64,000 nucleotides of DNA from Diploptera punctata. Taxonomy: Eukaryota > Arthropoda > Insecta > Blattodea > Blaberidae. The notes beneath the pieces are model-generated. The model was given only the letters and a program-made list of their open reading frames with translations. It was not told the origin of the DNA and ran no database searches. Below, one piece after another: positions 31,031 to 41,125 of the stretch (positions are counted from its first letter, which is position 1; the number at the start of each line of letters is the position of its first letter). The stretch lies in NCBI GenBank assembly GCA_030220185.1, contig JASPKZ010010236.1, positions 90,367-154,366 of the forward strand, given 5' to 3'. The position numbers were made by a program, and so were the translations under genes.

Positions 31031-31524
31031 TAAATTATGAAAACTCTGGAACTCTTCTAAAATCGAAACGTCATATTACTTTTTTAATCAAAGTAAATAA
31101 TTTAAACAATTTGAGTAAATATAGAGTAAATAATAATTACTTTATAATTTAAACACTAGAAAAAGAATTTAAATTTAAACAATTATTGTTAAAGAATAAA
31201 AATAATTATATTAGCCCTATATGAAGTATATATCGCCCTTGTTCCCAACATCGTCTGCTATTGAATTTCGTTGAAGAGCGCAGTTATGTGCTATTTTTTT
31301 TTTTTAGAATTTGATAGACAACACCCAGATGTTCTATGTTCAGTTGTAACTGGTTTATATGAATGAACTCTAAATATGCCGGAAGAATATTCATGTTCTG
31401 CGAGTTTTCAAATAAATTAAATTTACGTTATTATATTACAAATATGAGTTTTTTTTAATTAATATACTTCGAGTAGTACAAATTAGGACAATGTCCCCGT
31501 ATAAAATGTAGTTTAATTTAATTT
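31031..31524. other. AT-rich spacer
   Basis: T-run at 31291-31302. Nothing recognised. Confidence 0.35.
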
Positions 31525-31752
31525 GTACTGAATGAGGAAGAATCTATATCAGAGAGTAATGATGTTCATGAAATCGCCCACTACGTTATTCCTAATATCA
31601 CTTAATGTAGAATTTGCCATGAATTGTTTTCATATGATAGACATGGTGAATCAAGGGTACAATGTAACAAAAGTTATGTAAGTGGGAAAACGAAAAAAGC
31701 GACAAAACAAAGAGAAAGACTACCTTTGCATAATATGTGGCTGCAAGTAAAT
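31525..31752 (+). pseudogene. Zinc-binding C-terminal tail of a transposase-like protein
   Basis: The plus strand reads EEESISESNDVHEIA, a stop, then CRICHELFSYDRHGESRVQC, and after a frame change YLCIICGC. The spacing C-x2-C-(E)LF-x4-GE-x3-QC and a final C-x2-C resembles the PHD-like zinc finger at the C-terminus of many pogo/Tigger-like and other domesticated-type transposases. It is broken by stops. No terminal repeats were located. An orphan PHD-like exon of another gene is the alternative. Confidence 0.4.
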
Positions 31753-32086
31753 ATTTACGTATTTTAATATTGTTTTCAAATATTATATATGCACATCAAA
31801 ATTCAACTCGATTTAGTTTATTAATACAAAAATATATTCCAGTGAGTATTTTTACCTAAGTTTTCTTCTTATCACTGGAGATTATTCTTGGACCAGTGTT
31901 TATATGCAATGGGCAATATTTTAGAAAACTTTTTTTTTCATAAGAGAAACATATAACCCATTCAAAGTGCAAATTTATTGTTATTCTATTAAGTTTCCAA
32001 TAATAATAAACGTTTACCTATACAATACGTTAATTATGGTGTAACATTCCATATCATGACCGTTTTTATATGTGGTATTGCTACAA

Positions 32087-32579
32087 TTTAACTTAAATAG
32101 GTGATATTTGGAGTGCATAACTTTATATTTATATTTAAATTTTATTTATATTTAGATAGATAGATCATCGGTTGATTAATGTCTTTGACATCGTCCGATT
32201 CCTAACAGCCAATTTTGTCGGTCCATCCAATCTCTTGGCTCTAGATGTTTCTCCTTCATGTATAAATATATTCCCTGACTGCCAGAAGTTTTATATTTAT
32301 ATATTTGATAACTTGGCATATTATTTTCTTTCGCAACAAAAATTGTATACCTTAAACAAAATAAGTAATTAAAATAAATAAACGATAAGATTGCTACAAT
32401 CTGTGAAACTAATAATATTTAACTAAATGTTTAAAGTGGATACTGCATATACTTGAATTTAATACCGAAAACGCATGCAAGTCTATAGGTATAGACTAAT
32501 CACGTCTTGAAGAGGGAAATTTTAACTTTCGCCAGAAGCTTACAATTTACTTTAAATGGACGATATTTGGACCATATAC

Positions 32580-32653
<74 letters not shown>

Positions 32654-32900
32654 GTATGATAAATTGCATTTTATTTCCAAACAAAAATGTATACTCAAGT
32701 CATTAAAATAAATAAACGGCGAGATTGCTACAATCTGTGAAACTATTTTTTTAATCTAAATTGTTAAAATGGATATTGCATATGCTTGAAATTTTCTTCC
32801 GTTAACTCATAAAAGTACAGTATACAAATTAAACATTTCTTGAAGAATGACATTTTAAATTTCGCCAGAATCTCATGTAGTCCTGAGGATGAATTTCTGT
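32087..32900. repeat. Two-unit diverged tandem duplication, period ~460 bp
   Basis: Shared blocks appear twice in the same order: ACAATTTA-TT-AAAT then GATATTTGGA-CATA (32087 and 32547); AACAAAAAT-GTATAC (32336 and 32680); AAATAAATAAACG then AGATTGCTACAATCTGTGAA (32375 and 32708); TCTTGAAGA and TTTCGCCAGAA (32504 and 32838). A pure (TA)n tract at 32579-32652 occupies the junction of the second unit. Confidence 0.75.
32579..32653. repeat. (TA)n microsatellite
   Basis: More than 30 TA units with one TG interruption. Confidence 0.95.
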
Positions 32901-33299
32901 ACACATTGTATGTTCTTACTGTTAATTGAAAATATCGTTTTTATCAAGGGATGTTACAGAATGTATTTTAAGTAGTTCTGTATTATCAAAATTATATTAA
33001 ATAATAACTATCAGTAGGTCTATTTATTATGTTGTACAGTTGTAGAAACTAAACACGAAACTGGTCATCGCATTTCCAAATAAACATTCTTCTTTTATCG
33101 TTTGCATAGTTTTATATTTCTCTTATTCGCTCAAATTTGTAACTAAAATAGCAGAGAATTATTTTACTCATAAACCGAGGTAAAGAAACTCACACTGTAG
33201 TCTCAAATTACAATTTTTACAAGAATGAATTTTTAGCAATAAATAATGTTAATAGCAGAAATGGTTTAATTAGGTGACGTAAAAATGTATCTTTGGAAT
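32901..33299. other. AT-rich spacer
   Basis: Nothing recognised. Confidence 0.35.
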
Positions 33300-33309
33300 A
33301 AATCAATAA

Positions 33310-33368
33310 AATTAATAAAATTATAACAGTAATAATAATTATTGTTGTTATTATTATTGTTATTGTTA

Positions 33369-33405
<37 letters not shown>

Positions 33406-33406
33406 T
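33310..33406. repeat. (TTA)n with TTG variants
   Basis: TAA/TTA/TTG trinucleotide run immediately upstream of a SINE-4 head. Confidence 0.9.
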
Positions 33407-33416
33407 TCACTATAGT

Positions 33417-33685
33417 TCCCCGCTGTAGTCTCGGGGTACATTGGTTCCCAGTATACAGCAGTCCGGGTTCGATCCCTGGTCTGGACAAATTTTCTTTGTA
33501 ATACAAATATCGGAGAACTTCAGGCCCAAATTGGTCCCCGAACATCATCTAGCCATATCATATTCACCTTGTTTAGTATGAATGAATGGTGTGTGTATTA
33601 GCTTAAATATTCTTGTTGTATCGGAGATGGCCCTGCCATTGAGCTGTTCACTCATCCAGAGAGGCCTTTGATGTCAAAAACGTAT
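33417..33685 (+). mobile_element. SINE-4, diverged
   Basis: CCCCGCTGTAGTCTCGGGG head, CCGGGTTCGATCCCTGGTC B-box region, CAGGCCCAAATTGGTCCCCG and CATCTAGCCATATCAT body. The distal part differs from other SINE-4 copies (GAGATGGCCCTGCCATTGAG), so it may be a separate subfamily. Confidence 0.72.
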
Positions 33686-34094
33686 GTGTATAATCCAAAG
33701 TTTCAAAATCTCTCCTTACAAGTTGTGTACCTGTAAGGGTCGTGTAACATGGGGCTCGTAAAAGTAACTACAAGAGAAAAGTTAAACTAATAATAAGAAA
33801 GATTAATATTATTATAATTATTATTATTATTATTAGGGTATATTATTATTTTAACACTAAGAAAGCCATGACTATAATTATACTCTTCTAAGATGAATTA
33901 ATTATATCATAATTAAATATGTTATATTCACTTACAGACGTAAAACCGAGCCAGTTAAGCCAGAAAAATATTGTATATGATAATTCGATATGACCCGGAA
34001 CAGATCATTTTTTTAAAAATCTTAATTTCTTCGGCCTTCAAGACAAATGTTTGGTTGAATTTTTATTACTACGATATATTTAATAATTATAACG
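33686..34094. other. AT-rich spacer
   Basis: (TTA)n near 33808-33850; otherwise unrecognised. Confidence 0.35.
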
Positions 34095-34390
34095 GCGGCA
34101 AAAATGAAATTTTTGAGATCTGTTTAAAGGGTGTACTAAGGAAGACAGAATCAAGAACACAGAAATAAGACAGGAACTTGAAATATTTGCAATAACTGAT
34201 AAAATATATACATATAGACAAAAATGGTGAAGCAACACATAGGCAGAATGAATGAAGATAGATATCCAAAACAAATAACAAAATACAAACCTAAAGGCAC
34301 CCGAGATGTGGGCAGACCTAGAAAGAGATAGGCTGAAGTCGGAACGGGTCAACAGACCTAATCCATGAATGCAGATGATGATGATTAATA
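34095..34390 (+). mobile_element. LINE-A, frame-broken
   Basis: Segments read NTEIRQELEI, IGRMNEDRYPKQ, KYKPKGTRDVGRPRKR, then a stop and the LINE-A end CGGAACGGGTCAACAGACC, TAATCCATGAATGC and (GAT)n. At least two frameshifts. 5' truncation lies near the FLRS-x-KGC region. Confidence 0.82.
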
Positions 34391-34666
34391 ATTATAATTC
34401 ATAATTTCATTATTAATTTTCAAAAATAGCATGAACAAACGTCTAAATAAATACACACGGCTACATACAATAGAAATGTATAAACTGTTGGTAAACACTT
34501 AGGTAACTTAAGACGTGATAGATAAATGTTGCAGTCTGCGTACGAATGAGAATAAAATAAATCGCCATAAGATTTACCTGAGCATTAAAAATAGCTTCCA
34601 CGTCTTTGATCCATAAATTATCAAAAAACAAACACCCAAAAAGTGAGATATAATAGAATTAATTAC

Positions 34667-34830
34667 CTTTATAATCATGTTCCTGGGTTGTAAGAAATCG
34701 AATCACTTGCACACTAACACAACTAATAAAAGTATAAAATGCAATAGTATCACAAAAATGTTAACATGAAATGCACATCTCGAATTCACAAGTCACAAGC
34801 ACCATTGTGGAGTCACTACACTGCACTGAA
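34667..34830 (-). other. Possible non-coding first exon and initiator
   Basis: On the minus strand, CATTCAGTGCAGTGTAG near 34815-34830 contains a TCAGT initiator like those of arthropod promoters. Transcription from there would cross about 160 bp and reach CATGATTATAAAGGTAATT, an acceptable splice donor (AAAG|GTAATT) at 34667/34666. The upstream region (34830-35040) is GC-richer than its surroundings. No coding exon was found on this strand further on, so this is weak and purely motif-based. Confidence 0.2.
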
Positions 34831-35295
34831 TGTCTCTTCGTGTCAAGGCCGACTCTTCTTCTCGACTGCCAGGAAGGAAGGAAGAAGAGAGAAAATACCA
34901 TGTGCCACTATCATCACCACCTTAAGAGAAATACCCGTAAAAACTCGAGGCACTAACGTTTTATACCTACTGACCTAATTCTCTGCCACCTTTGCGGAGT
35001 TTACTTTGTATTTTCTAGCCGCCCCCCTCCTTACATCTGATTTTCTCTTCAACCATCTTCCCATTGAATTGAACTGTTACGTAAGTTTTAGCGGGAAGGT
35101 GTGTAGTTCATGCCTTGGTCAGTGCATTATTGGATCTTAATACACCAGACAATAAAGCGTGCGTACATACACAAATGCACGTAAAACATATATTTTATTA
35201 GTTTTGTTTTTAAATATACTTATTTAAATAATTATAAATTGCCCTGCAAAGACAAGTAGACAGATAGTATTTTAATAACGCTCTTTAACAACTCA
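34831..35295. other. GC-richer then AT-rich spacer
   Basis: Contains the GC-richer 34860-35040 stretch mentioned with the possible first exon. No repeat family recognised. Confidence 0.35.
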
Positions 35296-35478
35296 TGTTA
35301 TTAGCGCCGAAATTCAAATCTGGGGTGAATGGGCGACATATTTTGCTCATAGGATATTTAATTAAGACATCAGGTTCTTTAACGTTTTGTAAATCTACAA
35401 TGTGGGGCCATGGTTGTATTTCCTTTCCGAAGGAAGCCATATTCAAGATTTTCAAGACCTTAAAATAGTCTACTTAAT

Positions 35479-35533
<55 letters not shown>

Positions 35534-35710
35534 AGCAATAGCAATTTGTAGCCGAAACAGGCTAGTAAAAAATCCTAAACCGTGATAAATAATAATAACA
35601 GCTTTATTTAGCTGGCAGAGTTAAGGCATTAAGGCCTTGTCTACCAAAAATACTTATGAATCCGCAAACCTCGGATCAGAGGTGAGAATGATGACACTTA
35701 TCAATGAGGA
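35296..35710 (-). mobile_element. SINE-3 copy split by a LINE tail
   Basis: Body pieces 35296-35470 (CATAGGATATTTAATTAAG, TTTCCTTTCCGAAGGAAGCC) and head piece 35655-35710 (ATCCGCAAACCTCGGATCAG, GGTGAGAATGATG) together equal the SINE-3 at 4255-4497. The interval 35477-35650 holds (TAA)n and a LINE hairpin end. The SINE is therefore the older element. Confidence 0.65.
35477..35650 (-). mobile_element. LINE 3' hairpin end with (TAA)n, inserted in SINE-3
   Basis: (TAA)n at 35479-35532, about 60 bp of other DNA, then AATAATAATAACAGC, TTTATTTAGCTGGCAGAG, TTAAGGCATTAAGGCCTTG, TCTACCA. The hairpin is truncated just after its loop region, so only about 50 bp of LINE remains besides the tails. Confidence 0.7.
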
Positions 35711-36267
35711 CCTACCCTAAAAAATGACATTAACATAGATTATAACATTTATGATACCAGTAATTAAATTTGTGTATCAAATTTAAATTTTTATTATATG
35801 CTTTCTTTGTAACCTTTATTTTATTACTTAGATTTTCCAATTAAAGAAGTCATATTCGCATCTATAAAGTGTCATTGAGTAATATGACGAATCATATCCT
35901 GGTAAAATATTATGATGAGCCAGTTGTGAAACAAAATTATGAATAATTCCTTGATAATGGCATTTCTGGGATCATGCCGAAACGTCGGAATCAGTGACCA
36001 GAGGCAGACCTTGAATCCATGACGCGGAAAACCCAAGAAAAATGTCTTAATCATATATACTTTATATAAACCGTTGAAAACTGAATTAATCTATAAATAA
36101 TTCCTGGAAAATCGCCCTATTGACATACTTTACTCCAGAAGAAAGCTGTGAAGTTTTCAGGGCACTATAATTTAAGATGAAGCTTCTGTACCAGTCCTTC
36201 AAAACCAAATTTCAAAACGAGTGTATATAAAAAAATCGAAGTATAATTCAACCATATCTTTCATTCA
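35711..36267. other. Spacer
   Basis: ATGCCGAAACGTCGGAATC near 35972-35990 resembles the CGAAACGTCGG core of foldback FB4 (63.2 kb). Nothing else was recognised. Confidence 0.35.
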
Positions 36268-36281
36268 TGATATTACAGGTA

Positions 36282-36570
36282 AGTAAAGTGATCCCACAAC
36301 AGGCCCGGAGGCCCTTGGGGTAGTAGGAGGTTAAGGCTCCCACTTTATCTAGACAATCAGCACTTTATGTCAGCCGGGTTGTCAGCCCTGCGTGACGGCC
36401 GGCTTTACCCCCATTACAAGCGTCTGGTACTCATTTCCGTTAGAGGCTGAGTCGACCCCAGGGCCATAGTGCCGCCAGAGGGTTTGGGTCAGTTTAAAAA
36501 TCCTGACTTGAACCCTCGACCCTCCGGCTTGTAGCTCAGTGACTTAACCACTACGCTACGGCGTGCCCCG
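36282..36570 (-). mobile_element. SINE-1 with 14-bp TSD
   Basis: Minus-strand copy: tail AGTAAAGTGATCCCAC, body GTCAGCCGGGTTGTCAGC, GAGGCTGAGTCGACCCC, head complement CCGGCTTGTAGCTCAGTG and CACTACGCTACGGCGTGC. Flanks TGATATTACAGGTA at 36268-36281 and 36571-36584 are identical, which fixes both ends. Confidence 0.93.
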
Positions 36571-36584
36571 TGATATTACAGGTA

Positions 36585-37124
36585 CAATAACAAAACATCT
36601 AGCACAGATTTTATACAGGCCTATAGCGAATTCTTCTAATTTAAATTTCACTGTATTATTTACTATTAGCCTGCAAGAAGATCGGAAAAAACTAATCTTG
36701 ATAGGCTGGATTGCGACGGCTCAAAATTAATGTACGCTGAATACTTCAAGATAACTATAAAATATGTGGTACTATATTTTAAGTTAATTTAAATAAAAAA
36801 AAGTCAGGTAATTATTAACAGATACATGATTTTTTGGTTACAGTTACTTTTTTACCCATCTTCACAATCGATTGCCCTTAAAGTATAAACTTTTGTGTCC
36901 AAAAAAATCATAAGTGTTGATAAAGAAATGGTTATTGTTATATTTTATTACAGTTCAGTGAGCTTAAGGCATATTGTGTCTAAGGCCTTCTTCGGGAATA
37001 TACCAGAAGTCTGTGTGTTTCTTTCTTTTTGTAGTCAGGCAACTGATTTTAATTTTAATTTTAATGAAATACGAAGTGATAATGAAATGGATCGCACTAA
37101 TGAAAATTCTAACACTGGGAAGTT

Positions 37125-37125
<1 letters not shown>
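36585..37125. other. AT-rich spacer
   Basis: A 77-codon plus frame (36895-37128) shows no family motif. Possibly LINE 3' UTR linked to the next entry, but orientation argues against it. Confidence 0.3.
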
Positions 37126-37208
<83 letters not shown>

Positions 37209-37270
37209 TTTTATTTGTTCTGGCAGAGTTAAGGCCATAAGGGCTTCTCTTCCACTCAACCAGCACAAAT
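37126..37270 (-). mobile_element. LINE 3' hairpin end with long (TAA)n
   Basis: (TAA)n from about 37127 to 37206, then TTTTATTTGTTCTGGCAGAG, TTAAGGCCATAAGGGC, TTCTCTTCCACTCAACCAG. This is the GTGGAAGAG-type subfamily in minus orientation. Confidence 0.85.
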
Positions 37271-37425
37271 ACAAATAAATATTTGACAAGTATAGATATA
37301 CACTATACTAATTATAAACAGTTAAATATACATTAAATGTAGCAATGTAAATTTCATGTATACAAACATTTTATACGACAACAATAATAATACTTACAAT
37401 AATAATAATGATAATAATAATAATA

Positions 37426-37741
37426 AAGTAAAGTAAAAAAGTAAAGTAGTCCCACTACAGGCCTCAGGAGGCCCTTGGGGTAGGAGGAGGTTAAGGCTCC
37501 CACTTTTTATAGACATTCGGCACTTGATGTCAGCCGGGTTGTCAGCCATGCGTGACGGCCGCCTTTACCCCCAGAGCAAGTGTCTGGTACTCATTTTCGT
37601 TAGAGACTGAGTCGACCCCAGGGCCATAGTGCCGCCAGAAGGTTTCAGTCAGTTTAAAAATCCTGACCCCACCGGGACTTGAACCCTCGGCCTTCCGACT
37701 TGTAGCGCAGTGCCTTAACCACTACGCTACGGCGTGCCCCC
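37426..37741 (-). mobile_element. SINE-1 inside a (TAA)n array
   Basis: Tail AAAGTAAAGTAGTCCCACTAC, full body, head complement GACTTGTAGCGCAGTGCC and CTACGCTACGGCGTGCCCCC. Both flanks are TAA repeats (37385-37425 and 37742 onward), so the target was a trinucleotide microsatellite and the TSD cannot be measured. Confidence 0.9.
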
Positions 37742-37778
<37 letters not shown>

Positions 37779-37807
37779 TATATAATAATAATAATAATAA
37801 TAATATA

Positions 37808-37843
<36 letters not shown>

Positions 37844-37948
37844 GATAATATAATATATAATAATAATACTATAATAATAATTATAATAATAATAATAATA
37901 CTACTACTTAATAATAATAATAATAATAATAATAACAATAATATAATA

Positions 37949-37989
<41 letters not shown>

Positions 37990-37990
37990 G
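37742..37990. repeat. Long (TAA)n array with TA/CTA variants
   Basis: About 250 bp of TAA units with single-base slips that change phase repeatedly. Long poly-Tyr, poly-Leu and poly-Ile frames across it have no meaning. Confidence 0.95.
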
Positions 37991-38117
37991 TATAAATATG
38001 ATGAATTATACGAAAAACGCCAATTAATGTATGTACCTTACACTGGGTAATGATGAAGTCGAGGTTAGAGCAAATATAAATTTAGATTTCTTTTAAAAGA
38101 TGCCAATGTCCGGCAGC

Positions 38118-38540
38118 CCCTCATTAGTTGTCAACCATTGCATGCAATAACCTACCTTGAAATGTCTCCCAGAGAGCGTTGTGATGTAAGAATGTTGTGT
38201 CAAAAACATTTTCTGCCGTTTTTAACTGTAAGACACAGAAATCGAAGCCAGAATCCAGCAATGGCAACCCACTTTACGGAGCAGATGGACTTCCTGCTTA
38301 AGTAAGAGCGGAGTGTATTGAGGCGAGACGCGGCGCAAACGGCAGGTAGCAAGGATTATCCAATCTACTGAGTCGCGTGTTATATTACTTCCTTATAATC
38401 TAAATGAGAGATTTGGCGTTGGAGTTTAGTACCTTGCATTTAAAAAGACATATTTTTATACGACCTTGATACATCACAACGCTTCTCTGGGATAAATTTC
38501 AAGGTAGGTTTCGGTATGCAATGATTGATAGTTCTCTTTT
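38118..38540. mobile_element. MITE-M, full length
   Basis: Subterminal repeats CATTGCATGCAATAACCTAC / GGTAGGTTTCGGTATGCAAT and CCCAGAGAGCG / CGCTTCTCTGGG pair in inverted orientation over about 70 bp. The outermost CAAGGGAACTG has decayed on both sides. The core contains AATCGAAGCCAGAATCC and GCAAACGGCAGGTAGC. Confidence 0.8.
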
Positions 38541-38728
38541 GAGGAAAAGAATGGGCAAATTCAATAATGTTGATCGATACCGGGATTTGAAGGTAGGCAC
38601 CTGCTGAATGCGAATTTCAAACAGCATTGCCATAGCTTTTATTCATATTTTCGGTTAATTTTGACATAATATTTCAGCCTATACCTTCATGTTTTAATTG
38701 AGTAGGCCTATATGGAAAAATGTTTTTT

Positions 38729-39115
38729 GCGCGATAGTGCGTTTTGTCGTACTTACAGCAATGGCGACCATGATTGAAAGTTCAACATCCTACATTTCGG
38801 GGTTGTCAACCTAAATAATTATACTGTAATATTACATATTAAAAATCACGTGTGGGGGAAAAAAAACACTGCCCTCTATGTATCCTATACTACGTACAAT
38901 GTAGGCCTATGTACAAAAATATATTCAAAAGGTAGTGTTAATATTCATTATACGAAACAAATCACTGCATTTTAAATTCACTGAACTTTATTTGAAACAA
39001 TATAAAATGATAAATACGTACTTGCCGTCATTTTATTAATATATTGGTCTCACGGCCTCCTGTAGTTTCAACTAATAAACATTGCTCACACTATTAACGT
39101 TAGTCAGTTGCTTAT
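38729..39115 (+). repeat. Foldback FB3 family, single-arm copy (first part)
   Basis: 38729-39080 matches the left arm of the 47.3-kb palindrome (GCGCGATAGTGCG, AATGGCGACCATGATTG, TTTCGGGGTTG, CGTACTTGCCGTCATTTT). 39081-39115 is the start of the loop segment, in inverted orientation relative to the palindrome's loop. It continues at 39549 after a SINE-2 insertion. Confidence 0.85.
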
Positions 39116-39537
39116 ATTGTATTGTATTGTATTGTATTGTATTGTAAGCCTATGTTTTCCCTTTACAGAGATTTAGGCGCTCTCCCCCTACTGGGAAGAA
39201 TTTGAACCATACTAATTTAGTTACACTTGTTTTCGCATAGATGTCATTTGAGTGGTCCGTGGTCAGCGTTCCGCCTCATACTGACATCTAGGAAACCAAG
39301 GTAGTACTAGGACGGGAAAATACGCTAAATTTTGCTTAGAGGCCTTTTCATTCAGGCTTAAGGATTTTTACGAGCCTGAAAATCTTCAGACTCGGGACCC
39401 ACGGCTTAAAGTCCCTCCCGGAGGACTTGCTCTTTGGATTTTTCCGTCCTAAAAATCCATCAACCCCGGCCGGGTTTGAACCCGCGACCCTCGGAACCAG
39501 AGGCAAGGAGCATAACCACTAGTCCACCGCGGCCGAT
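39116..39537 (-). mobile_element. SINE-2, complete, with 11-bp TSD
   Basis: Low-coordinate end is a pentanucleotide tail (ATTGT)n, i.e. (ACAAT)n on its own strand. Body: AGATTTAGGCGCTCTC, AATTTAGTTAC, TGAGTGGTCCGTGGTCAG, GAAAATCTTCAGACTC. Head complement: B box GGGTTTGAACCCGCG and CACTAGTCCACCGCGGCC. Flanks CAGTTGCTTAT at 39105-39115 and 39538-39548 are identical. Best reference copy for SINE-2. Confidence 0.95.
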
Positions 39538-39548
39538 CAGTTGCTTAT

Positions 39549-39770
39549 AATGAACGCAAATATTTCCAACTAAGATGTTATTATTTTACTATTATTTATT
39601 ATTTTGAAGACATCATCGCTCAGAAAATAATGTACAACGCACGTTTCTGTGTTTTATACAATCTCGCTGTCGCTCGGTTTTTAAACATTTTCCTGGCTTC
39701 TGTTAAAACCACTTCCCAATCTCGCATCGTAATATACTACTTAATAATAGTAGTACCTGGCAATTCGTTG
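39549..39770 (+). repeat. Foldback FB3 family, single-arm copy (second part)
   Basis: 39549-39600 completes the loop segment (AATGAACGCAAATATTTCC, GATGTTATTATTTT). 39600-39765 matches the DNA to the right of the 47.3-kb palindrome (GCACGTTT, CTCTCGG-like, TTTTAAACATTTTC, CACTTCCCAATCTCGCATCG). The right arm itself is absent here. Confidence 0.8.
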
Positions 39771-40171
39771 AGTAATACTTTTTCTTCATGTCAGATTGTA
39801 CAATGAAGTATAATTATATATTTATAATTTGACAGAGACGTTATAATTATGTTCCTTTAATGAAGAGATGATGACGTTGATTTCCATTACTACAAGATCG
39901 TGTTAGTTATTACACTTACCGTATTTATCGTGATGTTCCTTTGTTAAAAATAAAAGCTACTACTGAAGACATGATTGGTATTGTTGTGGTTGTGACAAAA
40001 ACATGACATTATGTGATTGCTAATTATATGGAACTATTTGCGAATGATGTTTGAAGTTGGAGAATTGTAATGAAGCTATTTAAAATATCTATAAGATGTT
40101 TTTATTCGTTTACAAATTTAGCTTCCTCCTTTTCAAGACTTCAAGCCTTAACTAAAGCCCATAGTTCGACA
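39771..40171. other. AT-rich spacer
   Basis: Nothing recognised. Confidence 0.35.
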
Positions 40172-40735
40172 GCTTAGAAGTCTCTTCGTTCACCAGCTTA
40201 GTTGCTGGCCACATCTCCACGTGTGCCACTTTACGGAGATAGACGATCTTCCACCTACTAAGGGCGCAACACGATTTCAGCATGTCGAGTCCCTCACTCG
40301 TTATAGTTGTTTTCTCAATCTGGAACCGCTGCTTGTTCCTAGGAGAGAAGAGATAAGAATAGCAAGAGTTTATCTTTTTTTTTCATTCTTGAATAAGAAG
40401 GTTTGATTATTAAATGAAACTTTGAGGGAATGTATAATCAAGATAATTGCCAAGGTTAAGAGTGAATATAAAGTAAATTATTCACATATTTTCACCTATA
40501 AGTATGGCTGCAATTATTCACCAAATGTAATCATTATTACTATTATTATTCTAATCATTAGACATTGTGGTAAGATTTTGAAGTAAAAAAGTTACAACAT
40601 TTAAAATACAATTTAACTATTTTACGATGCTGGGCGGGAACCTGTCCTACACTATGCGAATATCCATTATCAAATTCTTCGTCCATGGGGGCTCAAATCA
40701 GCAATTGCCCTGTAACTTTGTGCCAAGCAATGATG
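40172..40735 (-). mobile_element. SINE-7 split by a 270-bp insert
   Basis: Tail part 40172-40345 (CACCAGCTTAGTTGCTGGCC, CATCTCCACGTGTGCC, CAGCATGTCGAGTCCCTCAC). Head-side part 40622-40735 (ACGATGCTGGGCGGGAACC, CATGGGGGCTCAAATCAG, TTTGTGCCAAGC). The 40346-40621 insert is AT-rich, unrecognised, and replaces about 16 bp of the family sequence. Confidence 0.72.
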
Positions 40736-40819
40736 ATGCCTTAGAGCACTCGGATTCAGTGGATACTTACAGCTTGAGGAAGGGAATTATATATATTAGT
40801 TTATGTCCCAACTTGTCAT

Positions 40820-41000
40820 TTCGACATTTCTCGTGTTTTCTTCTGGCGTCGGGACGTAATTGTAACCCATTTCTGAAGTTGGAGCGCCTGAAGAGCTGGG
40901 CTAATCTGCTCCGACGATATGATGGATGGATGGTGGTGGTGGTGGTGATAGTGGTGTGCCAGAAGATACCTTAATCCTAACTTAATCTAAAGCGAATATT
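40820..41000 (+). repeat. Dispersed repeat Y, copy 1
   Basis: Homologous to 55365-55535: TTTCGACATTTCTCGTG, GTAATTGTAACCCATTTCTG, TTGGAGCGCCTGAAGAGC, TGCTCCGACGATATGATGG, CTTAATCTAAAGCGAATATT. A terminal stem CTTCTGGC (40840-40847) / GCCAGAAG (40958-40965) is present. There is no pol III box. Confidence 0.75.
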
Positions 41001-41084
41001 AATGATTTACATGTTCATACGATGTTCGGATACATATGAAACTTAATCATAACGATAGTTCTACATTTTACCCATCTTTGTGAT

Positions 41085-41125
41085 TGACATATGTGGATGT
41101 GAGACTAGCATACGGCTGGTTCGTT
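41085..41125 (+). mobile_element. SINE-7 tail fragment
   Basis: TTGACATATGTGGATGTGAG, ACTAGCATACGGCTGG is the terminal part of the SINE-7 body. Short, so moderately certain. Confidence 0.5.

Noticed and set aside
37740..37990. Long poly-Leu/Tyr/Ile and poly-Asn reading frames (also at 81-347, 37.0-37.3, 54.2-54.5 and 58.3-58.6 kb)
   Set aside because: They are translations of TAA/AAT microsatellites and appear in several frames at once.
40627..40974. A 115-codon plus-strand frame
   Set aside because: It crosses the SINE-7 remnant and repeat Y; no protein motif.
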